Source: Platerodrilus igneus | Lineage: Eukaryota > Arthropoda > Insecta > Coleoptera > Lycidae | DNA length: 64,000 nucleotides | Assembly: GCA_036346225.1 (NCBI GenBank) | Contig: JARFIW010001364.1 | Span: 1,240,001 to 1,304,000, forward strand | Direction of reading: 5' to 3' | Part shown: positions 20,712 through 32,394 of the stretch, in pieces | Position numbering within the stretch: position 1 is the first letter of the stretch | How the letters are laid out: each line of letters opens with the position of its first letter | Notes under the pieces: generated by a model | What the model was told of the DNA's origin: nothing | The model's database searches: none | The model's input: the letters and a program-made list of their open reading frames with translations, nothing else | Program-made: the position numbers and the translations under genes

Positions 20712-21201
20712 GGCTGGCGTTTTATTACGAAACTTTAATACATTCTAGACAGTTTTTGTGACATTTCCTTGAAAATATGCAAACACCTACTAGGAACTAA
20801 TTGAGAAAGGTTTAAAAAAGGTGTTGAATAATTCTCACCATAATCCATGTAGCACATTTATTTAAAACAGCTTTGGAAGTTGGGTAAAAAATGATCTCAT
20901 GACCTCGCGCACTTTGAAATTGCACAAAAAATGAGGCCATATCTACTGTAGCTAGAGTGTTAGTACCTTCTTAACACTATTATCATTACACGAAGTGTAT
21001 ATTTGTGGAGATACAATTAGAAATTTACAAGTGGGGATGCATTAAAAACGTACATTTTGAGCATTTCAAGGTGAATTACCATGAAAATATTCACCACCTT
21101 TTTTAAACCTTTCTATATTTGTTCCATAGTAACTATTTTTTTCGAGGCATAATACAAAAAAATTGTCTAAAATGTATCAGCTTCGTAATACAATGTCAGC
21201 C
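20712..21201. mobile_element. TTAA-flanked MITE with long inverted repeats
   Basis: The two ends are imperfect inverted repeats of well over 100 bp (left GGCTGGCGTTTTATTACGAA; right, reversed, GGCTGACATTGTATTACGAA; both later carry GAAAGGTTTAAAAAAGGTG). TTAA flanks both sides (20708-20711 and 21202-21205). TTAA duplication is typical of piggyBac-type elements, though the terminal bases are not classical. No coding capacity in 490 bp. Confidence 0.8.
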
Positions 21202-21205
21202 TTAA

Positions 21206-23280
21206 GGAATATTTTCTAATAATACACTGACACTCTATAGATACATCTAAAACTCAATTTTTTCTCCAACCTCATTAAAAGACCTCATTTTTAATCCTAT
21301 TTTCTGACAAAGTTGAGGTTTTTGTTATGGATGTATAATATAGATACGTGTTGCTAAGCAACTCATTAAAGTCTAGGAATAAAAATACTTTTAGTTCCAG
21401 GGATTACAAGTGTGGCCAATTAATATTTTCAATATTTATTAATTTTGAATGATAGATTTTTTAGTTGGAGAAAAAGTGGTGTGTGTTATTTGTCTTAAAA
21501 GTGGCTTTGTTTGACGAGCAAAATTACATAGGCTCAGCTACGCTGCGTTTCGCCTCACCAACGCAAAATTTATATATGAAACAAAGAATCACTTTTAATC
21601 CTAATATCACAATATACTATTTTGTGCAACCGCAGAAGTATAAACATTTTGTGTTCTCTCCACAGTATGCAAAATACAATTTTGCAGCTGTTACCCCTAG
21701 TAATGAGCACCATACTAAATGTCATTTTTATAGGTAATTGACGTTGGTCACTTCACACTTATACATTTCTAAAATATGTCAACAAAGTGTAATTGCTTTT
21801 TATTAAGAACAAAAAATTAAGTAATAATTATTTTCAAATTCTCGAGTGCAAGAAATTGAACCATTGTTAATTGCCGGACATTTTCACAAATTTTTAAGAA
21901 CTATCAAATAGTTTTAATATATTATTTCCATAACAATGTTGTGATTTAATGCCACTACATATATGAACGGTAGATTTATTATAACATCTAAATTCTAACC
22001 ATACTTTTATCGGGTAGAGAAAAAATTTTGTAACATCAATACATATGATTGCAGATCAAACAGTATGTATAACTTGGCCGTGAAATAGTTTAGCGAGCTC
22101 AAGATTATCTTGTCTCAGCGATAAACTTTTTCTCAGTACGCTAAAAGGCAATTTCTTGGTCTTGGTATGCAAATAACTATTAAAAATTTTTGGTGATGCC
22201 TTCACACTTTACTAATTTCTCTTCGAAGGCAAACAATACATACTATTCTACTACTTTTAATCCTAATAATACAATACTATTATGTAACTTATAACTTATT
22301 CTGTAGTGCAACAGTAAAACCTAGTAAGTCATTTTTTAGCCAAAATGATGTTTTTACACAATCTGAATGTACTAATAGATAACATACAAGTGTTGGGAAA
22401 TTTTCTAGTCGAGCAGGGCCTGTCAGATCTTAGAGTCTGTTCCTTGAGTTATTATTCAAACTTTACTTTCAATGTAAGTTACATAATATTCAAAACGGGC
22501 ATACTTGCAACCCCAATACTGCATACAAAAATATGATTACTGCTTTATTATTGCTATCTAATGCAGTACTTCAAACAATTTATTATTCGACCTCCTAAAA
22601 AGTTTGTAGTTGTGGCTTTACTAGGTTCTACCCTAGCAACGAAAGTTACCTTAGTACCAAATAACTAAACGATCTAGGTGGCCAATTCTTCATCATTAAC
22701 ATTATCCATGTCATACATATCCCTCATGCTTAAAACTTTTCTTATCATATATAAAAAAGCACTATTTATTGTAGGGCTATGCGATTTAAACGTTAAACAT
22801 TTAGTTTTTATTACACGTTTATTGTTTGTCTAAACAAAAAGAATTAAAAATCTAAAAGTCCGGCCAGGTATCCTGCCGATCGTAAAATGTGTGCAGGGAA
22901 ACAAATCAATGCATGAAATGCAGGGTGCTTTTCATTTAATAATAAAAACAACAACAAAGACTTTAAATTCACGATTTAAGCATATAAAAAAATTTAGTAA
23001 AAGTTATATTTTTGTGTTTCGAATTTTTAACAGTCCACTGCTCAGTCCATACTTATTCTTGTTGCGTTTATTATTTATGGTTAAATGTTTAACAAAATCG
23101 TTTAAAAAGCACATCCCTATTGCATTTGTTGTGGAATCAAAAACTAATACAACATCTTTAAAATACCTAAATCATTATTATCAACGTTTACTTTTAAGTA
23201 TTTAAATACTTCTGATAAAAGCCTGCTTCACAATCAAAAGAACTTACCACTTACTTAAAGTGACAATATGAGCTACATTT
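21206..23280. other. Non-coding interior of P-B
   Basis: AT-rich; only short open frames without recognisable content (for example 21465-21737 and 22891-23205). Confidence 0.5.
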
Positions 23281-23370
23281 AATTCGTTCTAAGAGATGAC
23301 TCCAGATAGATAAATAGATTTATTACGGAATAATATATACAAGATATTTAACCATGTCATACAAAATGCT

Positions 23371-24864
23371 TTACATTATTATGCTATTCTTTAGGTAGTT
23401 ATCATTGCTGTATGGTGCAAGGCCCGTAAGGTACACTTTCATTCTGTTGACCAGTTCCCCAGTGGTCTTCTGTTGTAAATATTGATTTGGAATTTTATTG
23501 TAAATCTTGTAAGTCCAGTAATTTACTCCACTTTTCCTTTTGTTCATGCGGTACCATGGTACTACTAGTATAAAGTTGTTTCGCGTGTTGTAGCTATGTA
23601 TGTCTTGGTGTGTCAATGGATGCTTTTGTAGTGCTACAACATATTTGATGCACTGAAAAACATATATTGCCGGCAATGTTAATATTCCTAGCTCTCGGAA
23701 TAATGGATTACAGTGAGTGGTTATTGGTACATTAGTAAGTAATCTGATAGCTCTTTTTTGTAGAATAAATGTGCGCTTAGCATGTGGTGAGACGCCCCAT
23801 AATATAGTTCCACAATTCAGGTGGCTGTGTATGAGTGCATAATAAACGGATTTAGCTGCAGATTGTGTGCTTATGTTCATTAATTTTCTTATTGCATATA
23901 GTGATCAGACTATTGTAACACACATTTTGTGTATGTGCATTTTCCAGTTTAATTTAGTATTTTTTGTGAAGCCTAAAAATTTTATACTTTCAGTGTCATT
24001 ATGATGATTTACGTGATGTAAGAAAATATGTATGTTGGTTTTTTCTTTATTGATTTTAAGTTTATTTGTATTAAACCAGTCCATTGCTGATAGAAGTCCG
24101 CCGTTTAGATAAGCCATGATTTGTTCGTAGCTTTCACCTGTTACCAGGATAGTTGTATCATCTGCATATAAGCATATATGTAAGCCTATGTTCTGCGGTA
24201 GGTCATCAATAAATAGGAGGAATAGTACTGGTTCAAGTATGGATCCTTGAGGGACTCCAGTCTGGACTTTTTTGATTTCTGATTGTCCTTGAGCAGTATC
24301 AGTTTTTTGTAGCAGGTTCTCTAGGTAACTTTTAATTAGTTTGTGAGCAGTTCCACGAATACCTTTTCTTTCTAGTTTGTGAAGTAAAATCATATGCTGG
24401 ACGCAGTCAAAGTCTTTACTGAGATCCAAGCATACTGCTATGGTGAGCTTTTTCTTTTCGAAACCTTCGTAGATGTGCTCTAGTGTTTCTACTGTTGCAC
24501 TAATAGTGGATCTTTTTGACCTGAATCCAAATTGGTTGTCAGATAGTAAGTTGAATTTGTTTAGGAAATTCATCATTGTTATGTATATGATTTTCTCCAA
24601 TATTTTGGACAGTACAGGGAGAATAGCGATTGGTTGATAGTTTTCTGGATTTTTGGGTAGCCTTTTTTATAGATAGATGTGATTGCTGCAATTTTTAGTA
24701 AATCAGGAAATATTCCTTTATGAAGACTTTGGTTTGCTGCATAGGCTATTGGTGTGCTGATATTCAATTATATCTTTTATTAGGTTAGTATTTAGGCCAT
24801 AAACATCTTGACTAGTTTTGCATTTGAAGCTTTTTATTATTATTTGGATCTCGGTAGGTGCTGT

Positions 24865-24917
<53 letters not shown>

Positions 24918-24990
24918 TGTTTATCAGCGTTTTTAATTGATTTGAATAATGTGAATATGGCTTTGACACTGTTTGTAAATTGGTTGCCAT
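23371..24990 (-). pseudogene. LINE reverse transcriptase and C-terminal domain
   Basis: RT blocks: NQFGFRSKRSTISATVETL, AVCLDLSKDFDCVQHMILL (first Asp, usually DLSKAFD), TGVPQGSILEPVLFLLFIDD and ICLYADDTTILV (catalytic YADD). INKEKTNIHIF and IKFLGFTKNTKLNW follow. The C-terminal part includes YYALIHSHLNCGTILWG, RAIRLLTNVP and SYNTRNNFIL, seen in CR1/Jockey-group LINEs. The N-terminal 24990-24767 holds TAPTEIQIIIKSFKCKTSQD. Shifts at about 23890 and 24590 break the protein. Confidence 0.85.
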
Positions 24991-25323
24991 TTCCTTAGCA
25001 ACGTTGGCAAAGTATGTGTTTCCCAGTTTCGTAATTTATTATTTGCCAAACTTTTTTTGTAAATTTTGACTTGTTAAGAGTTGGGTAGCGTAATACTGTC
25101 GTTTTTCATTCAGTAGTGCTGTGCTGTATTGACTTCTGATGTTACTCAGAAGTATTCTAGTATCTTCACTGCTTATTTGTTGATGTACATGATAAATTTC
25201 CTTAAATTTATTGCGCAATAGTTTTAGTTCTCCACCAAACTTAAATTTTGCTACTTGGATTGGTCTTTGCTCTATGGGAAAGTATTTTTCATGTGCCCTG
25301 ACAATTAAGTTATTTATTAGTTT

Positions 25324-25614
25324 TCAACTGTGGATGCCGTTTGTACTACTATATACTTCGTGCCAATTTAAAGCTGTTATTTCTTGTTTGAAGCTGGTTA
25401 TATTCTTTGCAGAATAATTTCTTCTTAGTACCATAGTGGTTTGATTATTATTTTCAGCTGTAAAAGTTAAAAATTGGACGCAGTGGTTAGATAATGTCGC
25501 CTGTATGAGACATGAAGAATAGTTTAAAGTGGATAGTTTAACGAAGATATTGTCTATACAGTTGTTTTTCCTTGTGTGCTCAAAAATAGTTTGGGTTAGG
25601 TTGTGACTTCTCAT
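25324..25614 (-). pseudogene. LINE endonuclease C-terminal fragment
   Basis: NLTQTIFEHTRKNNCIDNIF, then TLSNHCVQFLTF, the SDH catalytic block with Asp replaced by Asn and His kept. It precedes the RT region on the minus strand. Confidence 0.65.
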
Positions 25615-25659
25615 AACATCATGATGAAATTTTATCTTTGTTTTTTGAGAGAAAGTTTA

Positions 25660-25740
25660 CATTAAAATCCTCCTCTTTGAAATGTTCACTACAAAATATA
25701 GTAGCCAAATTTGACAACATTTTTCTGTGTATGTAGCCAC
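25660..25740 (-). pseudogene. Second half of a THAP domain
   Basis: The minus strand reads LATIFCSEHFKEEDFNVNFL, the CSxHFxxxDF hallmark of the second half of a THAP zinc finger. It lies beyond the C-terminus of the P-B transposase pieces, not next to the first THAP half at 39.2 kb, which suggests another P-type remnant or a rearrangement. The LINE begins immediately on its 3' side. Confidence 0.6.
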
Positions 25741-26036
25741 AGCGTTAATTTACGCTCGTTTAATTGTTTGTATTTATTTCAATGGGCGAAATGATTAAGG
25801 ATAAAAATTCATTACTTGGATAAGATCATAACTTTTCTATGAGATTTTGTAGTACTTGAATAATTTTCATTATTTCAAGACATTAGTCACTTTAAACCTC
25901 TGTATAATTTAATTTTAATTAACTGCTCTAAAATAAGTAATGTGTGTTCCTTCCACTGGTTTAACCAGTCGGGGAAGTCTAATTGTAATTTTGTTAATAT
26001 ACTAGTTTTAATTTTTTGTGAACTGCATTTTCAGTC

Positions 26037-27960
26037 TTATAGAGTAAAATAGTTATTAAATGAATTTAACAAAAATGTAACCACCTCACACAGTTCATTT
26101 GATGGTCGCTCTAAGTGATTGATTAGGATTCCCTTTGCCACATAATCTCTATTTAAAAGGAGTAGTTCATTAAAATCTATCACACTGTTAGAATCTTTCA
26201 TTAATGTTTTTTCACAAATGTCGCACTTTACTTTTTTAAATAAATAGCGACAAATAACCAGCGATAAACACATTGGTGCTAGTTTCTAAAGTGGTTTCAC
26301 TGTTTATACAGGTTGCTAGGGTCCTTGATGTAGACTGGGAGGTTGTCCAATAACTGTTGTCAAAGTAAGTTCTGCATGAGAGATGGAGGCCATGTTTATA
26401 TCTATTTCTAGTTCTGTGTCATTTATTTTGCAAACAAGTAACTCATCACTATCAATTTTACAGTTGCTCGAGTTACTGGCATTTGCAATCTGATTCGCAT
26501 ATTATGTTGCAGTGCAGTATGAAAGTCTTTTACACTTGGCTGTGGATTGTAACCTCCACATGTTCTGATAACTGAAAAGGCATTCTGAACAGGGTTTGAT
26601 TGATTCGAGATGTTATAAAATATTTGCATCCTTTCTGTTGTAGTTGTTCCCATAACAATAAAATGGCCTTTATGGTCCATTGAAAACCTTCAATGCAATA
26701 TATTTTGTGATACTCCTTTCCGTTTTTAAAATTTTTTATAGTTTTGAAGTATTCTAAGGCGTGTTTTAATGTGTCACTGGGCTGAGATTTATAAATTGAA
26801 AGAGCACATCTGAATGGATTGGGATTGTTTACTGTTGTGTTGTTTAAACAATCGAATATATTATTTATAGCTTTAAAAAACAGCGTAGTATTAAGTGCAG
26901 TATCATCTTCAACTGAAGGGTAGAAACACATGCAGCTGCTACAGAGTTACTAAATACTTGTGCAGCATATTTTACTCGTGTTCGTTGAAATGTTGTTGGT
27001 TTTACATGCACATCTGTAATTTTAACCACTGCTCTTGAAATGTTACTATGCTTATCTAGTTCATATTTTTGTGTATAATCTGTCCACCGCATTTTTTGAT
27101 TATCTACATAAACATCCAATTCAGCATTCATGATATTGTTTCGTAAACATTTCAATAAATGGGGAGGATCCCAAATTATATAAATGACCTTACTATCTAC
27201 AATAATTTTTGGGTCGGTCTTTGTAGCACCTAGTTTCTTGATTGCAATTCTGTTGTTTAAACCTAGATCAGACACTATAACACGTGGTGAAAGAGCTATT
27301 CTAAACAGTTTTCTAACAACTTCCAATATTAATATCAAGAGATCATTACTGTGTATTGGTCCATTATAAACATAATAGCAGAATGGCATTTTCCAATTGA
27401 ACAGAAGCCCTTTCAGATAAAACAATAGCCTATGATCTGCAAATTCTGGCGTCCGACCCAAAGTTCCCAAGTCCTCAAATCCCTCAATTATATCTTGATA
27501 TTTATTGTAAGCAAGATCTTTCATGAGTTTTATTTCATCACAAAGCACTACATATTGCTTCTCTTGTTCAGCCACGGTCTTTACTTTTAATTGCAATTTT
27601 CAACTGAGTACGGTATTCACTCCAGATTTCAAATTAAATATCTTTAACCATGATTAAATGGTTGATACACTAGGTAATACAAATTACAAACTGTTACGCA
27701 TGAATTTATAAAGTCCTGGTGATTTATAATACAAAGATAGAGCCAATTGCCTTTCTGCAATTGTCCATTTAGCTCTGTTTTTGTGAAAACATTGCAAATA
27801 AACAAAGGTTTTCACAGACTGTGATTTCTTTGCCATTTGTTTTCCTAGAATATTTGTTATGGATAAACTAAAACATTTTTTCTTTAACCTGGAATTTCTT
27901 ACTTGTTGTCTTTTCACTGTTCTTCGTAATTGGGTAATTTTTACTCTCAGTTTTTTTTCC
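26037..27960 (-). pseudogene. P-B transposase catalytic and C-terminal regions
   Basis: From 27960 down: a basic coiled-coil (KITQLRRTVKRQQV) and WTIAERQLALSLYYKSPGLY (27917-27684); the core at 27596-26865 with VVLCDEIKLMKDL (first acidic residue), FNWKMPFCYYVYNGPI, IIWDPPHLLKCLRNNIMN (second) and AAQVFSNSVAAA; then ALEYFKTIKNFKNG (26931-26530) and NPVQNAFSVIRTCGG (26680-26423), where the third catalytic Glu is Gln. A CDIC pair and hydrophobic tail end it near 26037. The split pieces need three frameshifts. It is a different P subfamily from P-A. Confidence 0.85.
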
Positions 27961-27967
27961 TTGGGGT

Positions 27968-29943
27968 TGTAACCTGCGGTTTTTATCTTTGTAAATACAA
28001 ATTAACCGTTTCGCATATTTTCATTTTAAAATTCATATTTTAAAAAAGTAAGGAAATTACATTCTAATTCTCAAGGGGAAAACCAAGGGTTGGTAGTTTT
28101 AAATTAGTTTAGCGTATTCTTAGTAAGTCCGGTTGTCGAAACCCCATCAGGTATATGAATCATTTTAAAGAATCCACATTTAAGCAGTCGTTCTATTCAT
28201 GTATATTCGTTCCTTAACAATCCGTTTTGTATAGACAAGCTTTGACGTTCGCATTCCTGCTACAGCAGATGTTAGGTTCTTCCAAGAATTAGCAGCAAGG
28301 GACAAAGCATGTATCACGTGCCTGCTTCATGGTACAGGCGTGATAATGTACACTAGCGTCAGTTGGCAACACCGTTACACCCCCGTTCATTTACTAGAAG
28401 AGTAAAGGGATGATCTGAAATGGTGAATAAAAATTATGCGACGAACAGTGTTTGTTGGGTACTCAAAGGAATAAGATGTGAAGGCTCGGTAGTTGATCAC
28501 GAGACGAGAAGTGAAACTAAGTCACGGGCGCGACTAACTTAGTAATGCGTGTCGAAGGTCAGTTTTCTTCGAACGCAATTAACACTCTTCAATAGTTTTG
28601 AAGGATTTGTAGCGCGTGACAAAATAGGTTTTGTTATAACCGGAACGATCCTATTTTATTTTATATAGGACGGATTAGAGATTTCGAAACTTGATAATTC
28701 GTGGAGAGCCGCCGAAGTAATATAGTGTAAACCTCGACCCAACAAACACTGACTTACTAAATACGGAATTAGTTTTACGTTTAGGTTTAATGTTTCAGCT
28801 AGTAGTGAGTTTCGAGTGAGCTTAGATTGTTTTATAAAGGTGGTCGTGATTAGTGACTCATCCAATTAGAATTTATTAGTGTTATGAACATATTCTTCGT
28901 GTGATCGTATCCAAATTCAGTTTTCTGCACATATCACTGACTTCATTGCTGAATTAAAAAGAGCCGCTTGCTGATGTCGCTATCCTGGAACTTCGACGCA
29001 CCAACCAAAAACATCAGAGGAACCGCGGGCTGAATTCCTGTGGTAGCTATACCAGTAAACTGTGAGTAATTTGTTTTATTTAAATACCAAACTGTTTATA
29101 CATTGTTCGACGTTACTTCTTGTAGCGTATGAAATGAAATTTTAAAGTTACGCCATGATTTAATTTCAATTATCTAGTTAGTAGTGTATAATTCGATTAG
29201 CACGAGGATCCTCTAGGGCATAAGTTAAGAATTTGCTCGATGTCAATATATATATACATATTTATCCATACTGTTGACCGTAATTAAATCCAAGATAGTC
29301 ATTTAATAAATAAGATATTAAGGAGAAGTGACTTATTATTAAATTAACGCATGTGAGTGCTTAAATCAGAAGAACCGTGCTTTGCATAATCTCTGTATAG
29401 TTATAATTAATCCATGAAACTAAATTTTGACAAGTCATATTTATTTGTTAACAGGAATTCAGTTACCTTATTTGTTATATAGATAGTTTTGTGGAAACTT
29501 TAGTTACCTAAGGAATTTATAGGTAAGACCGACTTACTACCTTAGATATTTCAACCGGAAGTAGAGTGCATATAAAGTACGAAGACCGGGAACTGCAATC
29601 AGCTTGGCACAATTGTGGAATTAAACATTTTCACGGCCAGGTAGGACTTATCCGGGTTCTTGTCTGAAGAAGTCGAGTTTTCCCTCATCTTGTAGGCTTC
29701 TCTGAAGGACTAGGAATCCGTGCCATTTTAGGCGGAACTCGAATAAGATAAGGGTGGTGCCCTCATATTACCCTGACCTAAGACTAACGGCGATATAATA
29801 TTATTTCCAATCCCCTCCCCTTCGACCCACGCCCATCGCGACTAGCCAGCCGAGCCGCGGTATAGTTTACTCCTAGGGGCAGACTTACCTCGTTTGTTCA
29901 TGCCCTCCCCCTTTCCAACTTTATGACAATTTGGCATATAACA
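27968..29943 (+). repeat. Gy4 5' LTR
   Basis: 1976 bp, TGTAACCTGCGG...ATATAACA. Nearly identical to 35274-37250. No recognisable protein on either strand. Confidence 0.93.
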
Positions 29944-29945
29944 AA

Positions 29946-29959
29946 ATGGCGCCCAACAT
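29946..29959 (+). promoter_or_regulatory. Gy4 primer-binding site (tRNA-Lys type)
   Basis: Two bases inside the LTR the sequence reads TGGCGCCCAACATC; the first 11 bases fit the complement of the tRNA-Lys 3' end used by several retroelements. Confidence 0.65.
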
Positions 29960-30399
29960 CTAAAATTTTTTTTATATACTTGTTTATATTTAACTAAATG
30001 GCAAATGTATTTAATTTTTTTTTTTTTTATTTCTTTTTCCCTTTTCGTATTGACGCCTGACGGCAAAGTATTTTTGTTGTCGGATTTTTTGTTGTTTTTT
30101 TTGTGTAGTATATCACCCTAACAAATTGGCGACCAAATTCTCATTTTCTGTTTTGGTATTTTTTGTGATAGAATAAGTCACCGTTGCAGAGAATTTTTTG
30201 GAAAAAGTAGAACTTTTGTTTAATTTTTGGGGGTTGATTATTTATAGTGACATTTTCCCGATTGTGTCTATATTTAAAATTGTGAAGGTGGTTAGTAAGC
30301 ATTGGAAGTTATTTTGGGGAAGATTTTCTTTTGTGGAAAAAGTTTTATTTTGAGACATTTTACTACGCTTTGGTAGGATTTAAAAGAAAAATTTTTAAG

Positions 30400-31490
30400 A
30401 TGGATTATGATATTTGTGTTGAAAGATTACTCAAGCACGAACTACAGTATGAGGCAGAAGTGAGAGGAATTTCTTCACAGGATTTAACTGTGCAACAATT
30501 ACGTAAAACATTACGCCCACTATTAAAAACAAAGTTTGATTCTAGTAAAAATGATTTTGAGTATCCGTTTGACTTTGAGGATGACGTCCTGGCGCTAAAA
30601 AATGGTTTTGTAACTATAAAAGAAGCTATAAGCCAATTAAATGAAATAAATTTGGATGCTAACCAACAAAAAATAGAAACAAAAATCGCGCATGCCACAT
30701 TCAGACTAAAAAATTCAGTTCCTTCGGAGGATACCGATGAAGAAATTCGCGAAAATCTAATAATTCAGTTAGACGAAATAAAATGTTTTTATGAAACTAC
30801 TTGTCAAAAAATTATAGTAATTAAAGCAAATACTCCTAGAAAATTAATGATGAATAAACCGGTAGTAATAGAAAATTTTGATGAATTAGAATTAGCCGAA
30901 AAATTAAAGTTGGAAGATACTAGTAATAAAAAAATAGAAAAAGAACCTGATAGTAAACCCATATTACACTCCGAACAGAAAAATACTGTAAGTAGCCCTA
31001 TTTTTTATAAAAGTGTACCGGTAACGAAATGGAATTTGAAATATTCTGGCGAAAGTTCGTTGAATGCATTTTTAGAAAGGGTAGACGAGTTAAAAGCAGC
31101 GCGTAATATTTCAGACGAACAATTGTTTATGGAAGCATGCGATTTATTTGAAGGCAAAGCGTTATTTTTTTTCCGAGCAAATAAAAATTTAGTGAATAAT
31201 TGGTCTTCTTTAAAAGAATCCTTAAGAAACGAATTTTTACCGGTGAATTATGATGAGAGATTAATGAACGAAGTAAATAATAGGACCCAAGGCGAATCAG
31301 AAACAATCGGAATTTATGTGGCAATTATGATCAATCTATTTACAAGACTTGTAGAACCACTGTCACTAGAAAAACAATTGAAAATTTTACGTAAAACATT
31401 TTACCTTTTACCAAACCCAATTAAGTTTAATCGAAATACAGTCTATTCAAGAATTAATAAAATATTGCAAAAAATTAGAAGAACGAAAAA
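30400..31490 (+). CDS. gag: Gy4 Gag
   Basis: The start is taken as the ATG at 30400 (MDYDICVERLLKHELQYEAEV); upstream in-frame codons are leader. The acidic N-terminal third has Leu-rich helices. The capsid-like core includes WNLKYSGESSLNAFLERVDEL, LFEGKALFFFRANKN and NWSSLKESLRNEFLPVNYDE, with the retrotrans_gag pattern. The true Gag continues into the next frame near 31470, where an A-run (CAAAAAATT) seems to have gained or lost a base, and ends with the zinc knuckles at about 31630-31770. Confidence 0.85.
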
Positions 31491-31576
31491 TTTATATTCA
31501 AGATTTTGTTCCACCCTCAAAGAAACCAACGGATTTAGAAACTAGTTCGACTTCGGTCCCAAAAATTAATAAAAAT

Positions 31577-32389
31577 GTGTACTCTATACAAACTCCCGTA
31601 AATCAAAATCCAAACTATTCAAATTCAGGTCCGCGTTGTTGGAATTGTAGAGGCATCGATCATGTTCAGGCGCATTGTAAGGAACCACGTCGTGTTGGTT
31701 ACTGTTATAAATGCGGTTTAGACAATACAACTTTTCGTTCTTGCCCTCGTTGTAACAGAAAATGCAGGAAACTTCCACGCGAGACGCTAAACGGTCGTAT
31801 CGTGTCTCGTATATATTATAACTCGACCAAATATATTTCTGATTTAATTAGTGAAAAGGAACTGAAATTTAGAAAAAATAAGTTAATGTTAGATTATGTG
31901 ATGGAACAATCTGAGGAGGACAAACGTCCTTATGTAACAGTAAATATTTTAGGTTTAGAATTGTTAGGTCTTTTGGATTCAGGCGCGAATACAACTATTT
32001 TAGGACAAAAAGGATGGGAAAAATTTTCTACACTAAATTTATATATCGATAAAAAGCAGGCGCCCATCTGTAACGTCGCTGACGGAAATCAACTGCAGAG
32101 TTTAGGCACTGTTCGTTTGCCGATTAGGTTAAAAGAGAGATTAATAATATTAGACGTATTAATTGTGCCAGAGGTGAAACATGCCTTAATTTTGGGCATT
32201 GATTTTTGGAAATCAATTCAAATTATACCGGATATTTTCAAAGGAGAGTTTACTTTTTCTAATTTATCTTCATTGTCAGTAACTCAAGAACCGATTCTGC
32301 ATTCAAAATTTGATCTGGTACTGGAACAACGCGAAATTTTAGAATCACTTGTCAATACACATTTCAAAAATTCAAAACTTTTGGAGTAA
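31577..32389 (+). CDS. pol: Gy4 zinc knuckles and aspartic protease
   Basis: CWNCRGIDHVQAHC is a C-x2-C-x4-H-x4-C knuckle. It is followed by CYKCGLDNTTFRSCPRC, an unusual second finger with four Cys and no His. The protease follows with GLLDSGANTTILGQKGW (active-site DSG) and HALILGIDFWKSIQIIP (the ILG-D flap/C-terminal motif). The frame is +1 relative to Gag. Another single-base change near 32370 separates it from RT. Confidence 0.88.
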   Translation: MYSIQTPVNQNPNYSNSGPRCWNCRGIDHVQAHCKEPRRVGYCYKCGLDNTTFRSCPRCNRKCRKLPRETLNGRIVSRIYYNSTKYISDLISEKELKFRKNKLMLDYVMEQSEEDKRPYVTVNILGLELLGLLDSGANTTILGQKGWEKFSTLNLYIDKKQAPICNVADGNQLQSLGTVRLPIRLKERLIILDVLIVPEVKHALILGIDFWKSIQIIPDIFKGEFTFSNLSSLSVTQEPILHSKFDLVLEQREILESLVNTHFKNSKLLE

Positions 32390-32394
32390 CTGAT

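Larger units (their letters stand above)
23371..25660 (-). mobile_element. CR1/Jockey-like LINE, 5'-truncated, inside P-B
   Basis: Minus-strand frames give the end of an endonuclease (25614-25324), a region with a (TA)n tract (24868-24912), a reverse transcriptase (24600-23905) and a C-terminal domain (23880-23371). The 5' end lies inside the endonuclease. Frames are broken in at least three places. The clade is judged by the style of the C-terminal block and is tentative. Confidence 0.8.

Noticed and set aside
28656..28865. 69-residue minus-strand open frame in the Gy4 LTR, repeated at 35961-36170
   Set aside because: It repeats only because the LTR does; no protein family, no coding signs.
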